From: Propionibacterium australiense
Lineage (GTDB): Bacteria; Actinomycetota; Actinomycetes; Propionibacteriales; Propionibacteriaceae
Reading direction: 5' to 3'
Length of the DNA stretch: 64,000 nt
NCBI RefSeq assembly: GCF_003666605.1
Contig: NZ_RCIV01000002.1
Location: forward strand, 372,001 to 436,000
Shown: positions 59,231-64,000 of the stretch, in pieces
Position numbering within the stretch: the stretch's first letter is position 1
Layout: every line of letters begins with the position of its first letter
Notes under the pieces: model-generated
What the model saw: the letters and a program-made list of their open reading frames with translations, nothing else
What the model was told of the DNA's origin: nothing
The model's database searches: none
Program-made: the position numbers and the translations under genes

Positions 59231-59986
59231 TCACACCGCGATCGTGCGCGCCCTGCGGAAGGCCAGAACGACGACGGGCGCCGTCCAGGAAACGGCCAGG
59301 AGATAGCGCAGCCACAGCTGGGACAGGGGCCCCGGAGACGGCATCGCCTCCGTCCCCATGAGGAGGGTGAGGGCGGAGTGGGGCAGGTAGTCCAGCAGCA
59401 TCGACGACTGGAACAGCAGCCAGCCGACCGGCTGGATCGCGAGGATGAACACCGACCACATGACGACGGCGCGGACGGCCGATCGCATGAGCACGCCGAG
59501 TCCGGCGCCGACGAGGTTCGAGAGCACGAGGGCAGTGATGGTGCCGCAGATCATCGCGACGACCCCGGGGCCCGCCATCGGTTCGAGACCGGCGTCGATG
59601 AAGGGACTGGCGATCAGCTGCACGAGGAGCAGGGTGCACCCTGCGGCACAGCCGACGGCGAGGGTGCTCGCCGTCATCTTGGCGAGCAGGAGCCGCGCCC
59701 GGCCGGGCACCGCGCTGAGAGTGGTGACGATGGAGCCGTGTGAGTAGTCCTCGCCGGTGAGCAGCGCCCCGACCATCCCGGCCCAGATCACGGCGGTCTG
59801 GACACCGGTGGTTCCCGAGACGAGGACGGAGAACACGCCCAGGGTGGCGCTCACGACGGCCAGGAGGAACCAGAAGCGCGGGCCGACGGCCATCTTGTAC
59901 AGCTCGGCGCCGAGAACCCGCGGGAAAACTGGTCCTCGGTGCCGGGCCATCGCCGGCGGTGCCTGCCGGGGAAACGCATCAGGCAT
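59231..59986 (-). CDS. ABC-2 type permease, copy 2
   Basis: 251-residue membrane protein with about six hydrophobic segments. The pattern LGAELYKMAVGPRFWFLLAV, then GEDYSHGSIVTTLSAVPGRARLLLAK, then VGAGLGVLMRSAVRAVVMW is that of actinobacterial ABC-2 permeases of the antibiotic or peptide export class. Starts inside the end of the first permease gene. The partner ATPase gene is broken, so function is doubtful. Confidence 0.82.
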   Translation of the reverse strand: MPDAFPRQAPPAMARHRGPVFPRVLGAELYKMAVGPRFWFLLAVVSATLGVFSVLVSGTTGVQTAVIWAGMVGALLTGEDYSHGSIVTTLSAVPGRARLLLAKMTASTLAVGCAAGCTLLLVQLIASPFIDAGLEPMAGPGVVAMICGTITALVLSNLVGAGLGVLMRSAVRAVVMWSVFILAIQPVGWLLFQSSMLLDYLPHSALTLLMGTEAMPSPGPLSQLWLRYLLAVSWTAPVVVLAFRRARTIAV

Positions 59987-60710
59987 GACGGCTCCTGCCT
60001 CCGGCCGCGGCCAGCAGCGCCACGGACCATGCCAAGGACGCCAGCCCAGACACCGGCCGTGCCCCGGACTCGCCGACCATCAGATGGGTCAGGCCGGCCG
60101 CGGGGTTCAGGGCGAGACTCCAGGGGGCTCGAACCGGGTCGAACCATGAGCCGTATGCGGTTCCCGCGCTGAAAACCGCGACGCAACCGGCCCAGAGAGC
60201 GGCCGCACCGAGCCCTGTGCGCGTGAGATCCCCGAGGGCGCAGCCCATCACCACGGAGAGGAGCAGTGCGGCGACGGTGGCGGCGATGACGGTGCGGGCG
60301 TCGCCACCGGAGCGGACAGCGCCCTCTGCCGTGCGCAGGGGCCGGGCCGTCACGTGGAGGACGACGGCGGCCACCGCCGTGGGCACGCAGCTGCACAGTG
60401 CACACGTCACGATCTTCGCGGCGAGGAGCCGGCGCCTGCGAGCCGACGCGACCAGGGTGAGCGCAAACAGGCCGTCGCTGTGCTCCTGACCGGTGGACAG
60501 TGCTCCGATCAGCCCGGCGAGCAGGACGATCAGGTAGCCGCCGAATGCCCCGGAGATCAGCGGCATGACACACACGCACAGGAGCAGCAGTCCGGTCAGG
60601 ATCCGGGCAGTGCGGTCGTGGCCGAGCTTGTACAGCTCTGCGCAGATCACGCGCACAAGACTCGGGCCGACAACACCGCCCGCTCCGGCGGTCTCGTCCG
60701 CTGCCCTCAT
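59979..60710 (-). CDS. ABC-2 type permease, copy 1
   Basis: 243-residue paralogue of the next gene: VICAELYKLGHDRTARILTG, STGQEHSDGLFALTLVASARRRRLLAAK, and six predicted membrane segments. It overlaps the ATPase end by 4 bases and the second permease by 8. Substrate unknown. Confidence 0.8.
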   Translation of the reverse strand: MRAADETAGAGGVVGPSLVRVICAELYKLGHDRTARILTGLLLLCVCVMPLISGAFGGYLIVLLAGLIGALSTGQEHSDGLFALTLVASARRRRLLAAKIVTCALCSCVPTAVAAVVLHVTARPLRTAEGAVRSGGDARTVIAATVAALLLSVVMGCALGDLTRTGLGAAALWAGCVAVFSAGTAYGSWFDPVRAPWSLALNPAAGLTHLMVGESGARPVSGLASLAWSVALLAAAGGRSRHA

Positions 60711-61632
60711 GACGGCCCCGCGCAGTCATCCGTGCCACTGCTCGCCTGGTCGGACGACGCGGTGACCCGGAAGAAGATGTCTTCCAGCGAAGCGCCCACA
60801 GCGCGGATCTGGGAGAACTCGAGTCCGACATCGAGCACGGCTCGGTTGACCTCGGCGATACCGGCGCCGGCGATCACGATCGCACCATGTTCCTCACCCG
60901 GGCGGGTCCTCCACCCGCGCGCAGCGGCCAGGGCTTGGACCTCATCCGGTGATGATGCGCGGATCAGGACGCCGCCGCTTCTCCCGGCCAGCCCGGTCAG
61001 CGGCCCACAGGCCCGAACCCTGCCCCTGTCCAGCAGCACAACGGTGTCGATCAGGGATTCGAGTTCGGCCAGCAGGTGCGACGAGACGAGTACCGCGCAG
61101 CCCTGCCGGGCACGTTCCTCGAGCAGGCCCCGCAACCACCGGGCCCCTCCGGGTCCAGGCCGTTCAGCGGCTCGCCGAGAACGAGATTGCCCGGGTCCCC
61201 CAGCAGCATGGCCGCCAGGGAGAGCCGCTGACGCATGCCGAGCGAGTAGGAACTCACGCGCTTGCCCCGCTCGCCTTCGAGCCCGACCTGCTCGATGCAC
61301 TCGTCGACGCGCCAACGGGGCACCCCGCCCGCGATGGCGAGCGCCATGAGGTTCTGTCGGCCAGTGCGGCCGCCGTACCAGCCCTCCGGGCCATAGGCCA
61401 CGCCCAGGTGCCGCATCGGCGCATCATGATCGCCGTAGCGCCGTCCGTCGACGAGAGCGCGCCCGGCCACGGGAGACACGAGCCCTGTCAGGCATTTGAG
61501 CACGGTGGTCTTTCCCGCGCCATTGGGCCCGACGAGCCCCGCGATGTGCCCGGCCTCGACCGTGAAATCGACGTCGTCCAGGACGGCGCTTCGCGCATAC
61601 CGCGCCGTCAGATGCTCTGCGACCAGCACCAT
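60707..61632 (-). pseudogene. ABC transporter ATPase, frameshifted, with altered Walker B
   Basis: Export-type ABC ATPase interrupted by a one-base loss. The first frame (from the ATG at 61632) has Walker A GPNGAGKTT and signature SYSLGMRQRLSLAAMLLG, then leaves the family after GLDPEG and stops at 61051. The second frame resumes at ARWLRGLLEERARQ, then VLVSSHLLAELESLIDTVVLL, and ends at 60707. One extra G in the G4 run at 61144-61147 would restore a 308-residue protein. The Walker B Asp is also changed (LVLGEP instead of LVLDEP), which argues for real decay rather than only a sequencing error. Confidence 0.85.
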
Positions 61633-61863
61633 GAGCCGGCCTCGCCTGTTCTCTCGGGCCCGAGGACAGCCCTCTCTCGTGGAGCATCTACCTCGGGACT
61701 GGTTGGTACCGCTGAGCCGATTGTCCCCACGGCAGGCCCCCTTGACCGGGCGCCCCGACGGAAACAGCGACGACCCTGTCGGAACGATGAGTCTTGCGTC
61801 GCCTGCTTCGACAGTTCTTCGCCATGTCGGCCCAGCCCCGATCGAACGACCCCCGCAACGGCT
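61633..61863. other. Gap holding repeat copy A
   Basis: No gene. It contains copy A of the inverted repeat described separately (61711-61780, weaker likeness to about 61800). Confidence 0.6.
61711..61780 (+). repeat. Inverted repeat, copy A
   Basis: 70 bases that align with the reverse complement of 62594-62664 with about 80 percent identity by hand (57 of 71 aligned positions, one gap). Weaker likeness continues about 20 bases toward the enclosed gene and some 25 bases outward. Confidence 0.8.
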
Positions 61864-62529
61864 TCAGTTTCCGAGTTGCAACAGCAACTGATGATGGACA
61901 TCGGCCTTCCCCTTGTCGACATATTTGATGTCCTCCAATCCCCCGATGACCAGTCCCGGCACAAAGAAATAGATCTCATCCGCCCCCAGGGGGCCGCACT
62001 TCTCCCTTGCCCTGTCGAACAGACTCCTCCTGAAGACTTTTTCCTCCACCTCAGGGTCCAACAGATAGGCCAAGAACTCAACGATCGTGTACGCCGGAAC
62101 GGTTGCCCTGCGATAATGGATGTCCAGCAGCGAGACATCGTAAATTCCATCGCCCAGATCACGGAAATAGAAAATGTCCCCGAAACCGGTCATCATGAAT
62201 GGAATCCTCGAAGCATCCCGACTCCCGAGCCACGAGTACAAGCTCTCCGCGTAGCCTTCGGGGTCTATCAGTTTGACGATGCCGCCCCCATAATTTCCAA
62301 GGCCATACCGTTTCATGAAGTCGAGCAGTTCACCTGGGAGGCCGGCAGCCTCGCACGCCTGTATTGTGTGAGCTGAGGGCTTCACCAGGCCATCCGAGGG
62401 CTCGTACTTCTCGACGAACGACTCCCACATCTCCTCGGGGGGTGGGTTGTCATTATTGACAAGCGCCTCCCAGATCTCCTCCGGAAGTGAGTTCTCACCA
62501 TTTCTCCTGGATCTGTCAATAAGTCCCAT
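61864..62529 (-). CDS. GAD-like/Tdi1 (DUF1851) immunity-type protein
   Basis: 221-residue protein of the GAD-like plus Tdi1 C-terminal (DUF1851) type, a family of antidotes to secreted polymorphic toxins. Residues about 38-130 (SFVEKYEPSDG, then ELLDFMKRYGLGNYGGGIVK) are the GAD-like part. The C-terminal part ends with GADEIYFFVPGLVIGGLEDI and VHHQLLLQL. The N-terminus carries a duplicated word (SLPEEIWEALV, PPPEEMWESFV), so the original start may be further in. Composition is clearly more AT-rich than its neighbours. No toxin gene is adjacent, so it is an orphan, probably acquired. It lies between two inverted repeat copies. Confidence 0.8.
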   Translation of the reverse strand: MGLIDRSRRNGENSLPEEIWEALVNNDNPPPEEMWESFVEKYEPSDGLVKPSAHTIQACEAAGLPGELLDFMKRYGLGNYGGGIVKLIDPEGYAESLYSWLGSRDASRIPFMMTGFGDIFYFRDLGDGIYDVSLLDIHYRRATVPAYTIVEFLAYLLDPEVEEKVFRRSLFDRAREKCGPLGADEIYFFVPGLVIGGLEDIKYVDKGKADVHHQLLLQLGN

Positions 62530-62593
62530 GAATCCTCACCTTGACGTTGCTTTTGCTGCCACCCCAGGAGGGCTACGCAAAGCTCTTTGATTT

Positions 62594-62664
62594 GACAGGG
62601 TTGTCGCCGTTTCCGCCCGGGCGCCCCGGGCAAGGGAGCCGGCCGTGGAGATGACTGGGTCAGC
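62594..62664 (-). repeat. Inverted repeat, copy B
   Basis: Partner of copy A in opposite orientation. In a shared frame both copies would read alike (for example TADPVISTAGSLAR against TAEPIVPTAGPLDR), which hints that the repeat was once coding or is part of a dispersed element. Confidence 0.8.
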
Positions 62665-62701
62665 AGTGCTCGCAAATCCCGGGGGCAGGCCACCATGCAT
62701 G

Positions 62702-62973
62702 TCATCGTACAGCAGGTTTCCCGTCAACCGCACTGACTGACCGGTGCACGATCCTCACCGAAATCCACTTCCGCCCCGCCGGGAACGAACAGTCGCCAAC
62801 CCCAGAACCCGGCGAGCACTCCACACCCAGCCGCAATTCCTCCACATCTCCATCGAAACCAGCACAGCGGCCATCGCACCAGAATTCTTCAGCACCAGTT
62901 CTGCATAACCCTCGTTCCATCTGATGCAGAACAGCCGAGGCAATCCGCCGGCATCGGCCGCCCGTTGAGTCAC
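62702..62973 (-). pseudogene. Unidentified broken reading frame
   Basis: On the minus strand one frame reads CIRWNEGYAELVLKNSGAMA and VLVSMEMWRNCG, and the neighbouring frame then reads ECSPGSGVGDCSFPAGRKW and IVHRSVSAVDGKPAV before a stop. Joined they look like one protein interrupted by a frameshift near 62850. I do not recognise the family. It is upstream of the immunity gene on the same strand, where a toxin or another immunity gene would be expected. Confidence 0.3.
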
Positions 62974-63019
62974 TCGCCCGGCTCAGTTCTTGAGCACGGA
63001 AATCAGAGCAACGAGTTTC

Positions 63020-63096
63020 TGGTGGGGCGTGTGGGGTTCGAACCCACGACCCAGGGATCATGAGTCCCCTGCCCCGATCTGCTGAGCCAGCGCCCC
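63020..63096 (-). tRNA. tRNA-Met(CAU)-like gene, possibly degenerate
   Basis: Reads as a tRNA with encoded CCA: acceptor GGGGCGC/ACGCCCC (last pair C-A mismatched), anticodon stem GGGGA/TCCCT with loop CTCATGA (anticodon CAT), and a sound T arm GTGGGTTCGAACCCCAC. The D loop AGCAGATCG lacks the conserved G18-G19, and base 37 is G where CAU tRNAs normally have A. It may be a decayed copy left at the edge of the acquired island. Confidence 0.6.
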
Positions 63097-63344
63097 TGCC
63101 CGGCGCATCACCGGGCCATCATGGGCCTCACCGCCCTCATGGACTCGCCCGCCGGCGAACTCGGCGTCAGCACATGCATGGCTGAGAACCGCCGGCCCCG
63201 AGGCGGTCGCCGATGCCCTGGCCCGACGACCTGGGTCGTCTACGAGGGTGCTGGTATCGCCCTGCACCCCGGGGTGACGACCCGCAAGCTGGTCGTGCGT
63301 GGCGAGCACGCAAGGGACTCCCCCGCCTGCTCGCCACGCACCGG
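63097..63344. other. Gap between tRNA-like gene and the glycerol-3-phosphate dehydrogenase gene
   Basis: No gene seen; contains only the dehydrogenase terminator at its end. Confidence 0.5.
63295..63341 (-). terminator. Terminator after the glycerol-3-phosphate dehydrogenase gene
   Basis: Perfect 14-bp stem (63295-63308 with 63328-63341) with a 19-base loop, starting three bases beyond the stop codon on the minus strand. Confidence 0.7.
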
Positions 63345-64000
63345 TCACTTCAGATCGCGGAAGAACTGATCCCAGGGCATCCCGAGGGGAGCATCCTTGG
63401 CGACCACCGAGTAGAGGAAACGGCACAGCGGATACTCGTCGGCACCGATGACACCCCGCTCGGTCAGCGGTTCGAGTGCCTTGCCGATGACCTTGATGGC
63501 CGCGACACCCTCGAGCGTCACGTCCTTCATGCGTTCCTCCTGCACCTGCGAGAAGGGGATGCCCTCGCCGACGAAACCGCCGGCCTTGACGTTGCGTCCG
63601 CCCATCGATGTGACGAACATGTCGCCCACTCCGCCCAGGCCGTCCCCGGTCTCCGGGTTACCACCCATGAGCTTGATGAAGGAGCGCAGCTCCTTCTGCC
63701 CTTGGGCGAAGACCGCTGCGCCGTAATTGTACATGACGTAGCGGTCGTCCTGCTTGCCGGCCTTGCGCAGCAGGCCCTGCGCGAAGCCTGCCGCGAAGGC
63801 GTAGATGTTCTTCGTTGCCGCGCCGGTCTCGTGACCGATGAAATCCGTGGACGTCCACACGTGGTAGTAGTCGGTGCGGAAGAGCTCCGCGATGTACTCG
63901 AGGTCCTGTTTGTCCTGGCCGCAGAAGACCACGCAGGTGTCATGGTGAACGGCCACCTCACCTGCGATGGAGGGGCCGACGACGGCGTTCCACGAGACCT
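63345..64000 (-). CDS. gpsA: NAD(P)-dependent glycerol-3-phosphate dehydrogenase, 5' truncated by window edge
   Basis: Interconverts dihydroxyacetone phosphate and sn-glycerol 3-phosphate, the backbone for phospholipids. The frame is open to the last base of the window, so the N-terminal NAD-binding part is missing. Visible are NAVVGPSIAGEVAVHHDTC (end of the first domain), the helical domain with HETGAATKNIYAFAAGFAQG (the catalytic-site Lys-Asn pair), GGVGDMFVTSMGGRN and a C-terminal PLCRFLYSVV. The GPSIAGEVA form marks a sub-branch of the GpsA family. About 218 residues are present. Confidence 0.88.
   Translation of the reverse strand, partial: VSWNAVVGPSIAGEVAVHHDTCVVFCGQDKQDLEYIAELFRTDYYHVWTSTDFIGHETGAATKNIYAFAAGFAQGLLRKAGKQDDRYVMYNYGAAVFAQGQKELRSFIKLMGGNPETGDGLGGVGDMFVTSMGGRNVKAGGFVGEGIPFSQVQEERMKDVTLEGVAAIKVIGKALEPLTERGVIGADEYPLCRFLYSVVAKDAPLGMPWDQFFRDLK

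Larger units (their letters stand above)
62530..63019. other. AT-richer decayed stretch with repeat copy B
   Basis: Holds repeat copy B (62594-62664) and an unidentified broken reading frame (62717-62973). Otherwise nothing recognisable. Composition matches the immunity gene rather than the rest of the window. Confidence 0.5.

Noticed and set aside
60707-61315. Separate gene for the second part of the ABC ATPase
   Set aside because: The frame has only the C-terminal half of an ATPase after the Walker B and no N-terminal partner of its own; a one-base loss in one gene explains both frames.

Overview
The window is a high-GC chromosomal segment from an actinomycete. Support for this comes from a PucR-type FasR regulator upstream of fabD-fabH-acpP-fabF, homodimeric aceE with a DUF3052 neighbour, DUF3145, an Rv3235-like gene beside secA, LysX (lysyl-PG synthase fused to lysyl-tRNA synthetase), HspR-type HAIR boxes, a DtxR/IdeR-type iron box, many GTG starts and 1-4 bp gene overlaps. 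The genus cannot be fixed from sequence alone. No mycolic-acid genes are seen. No integrase, transposase, plasmid or phage structural gene was recognised.

Layout. 0-8 kb: Rv3235-like (partial), secA, hpf, comF and yqgE, then a BCCT osmolyte carrier. 8-17 kb, all on the minus strand: prfB-ftsE-ftsX-smpB and ssrA (tmRNA). A tandem pair of DUF2207 membrane proteins, a decayed ribokinase and an excalibur-domain gene lie between smpB and ssrA. 17-24 kb: a polar amino-acid ABC transporter and an OpuC-type osmoprotectant ABC transporter, then tRNA-Val. 24-29 kb: hsp20 behind two HAIR boxes, DUF3052 and aceE. 29-36.5 kb: an aromatic/aspartate aminotransferase, a PfkB sugar kinase overlapping fasR, and the fab cluster. 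36.5-43 kb: lipase, DUF3145, cupin, a NitT/TauT-like ABC transporter behind an iron box, and an S9 peptidase. 43-50 kb: a PLP-binding YggS protein, a MoxR-DUF58-VWA-VWA operon, a pseudokinase-like membrane protein and a HAD phosphatase. 50-54 kb: divergent siderophore-type Fe uptake genes. 54-59 kb: lysX with an overlapping secreted esterase. 59-61.6 kb: an ABC-2 exporter whose ATPase gene is frameshifted. 61.6-63.1 kb: an island of AT-richer, decaying DNA. It holds a Tdi1/GAD-like immunity gene between two inverted copies of a ~70-bp repeat, an unidentified broken ORF and a degenerate tRNA-Met. The window ends inside a glycerol-3-phosphate dehydrogenase gene.

How the parts fit. Central carbon enters fatty-acid synthesis through AceE and the FasR-controlled fab genes. 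Membrane lipids are then probably modified by LysX and trimmed by its esterase partner. The BCCT and OpuC systems handle osmoprotectants. Two transporters appear to be iron-controlled: a classical FecBCD-like system, and a NitT/TauT-family system not normally linked to iron. The second is the best candidate here for an undescribed function.
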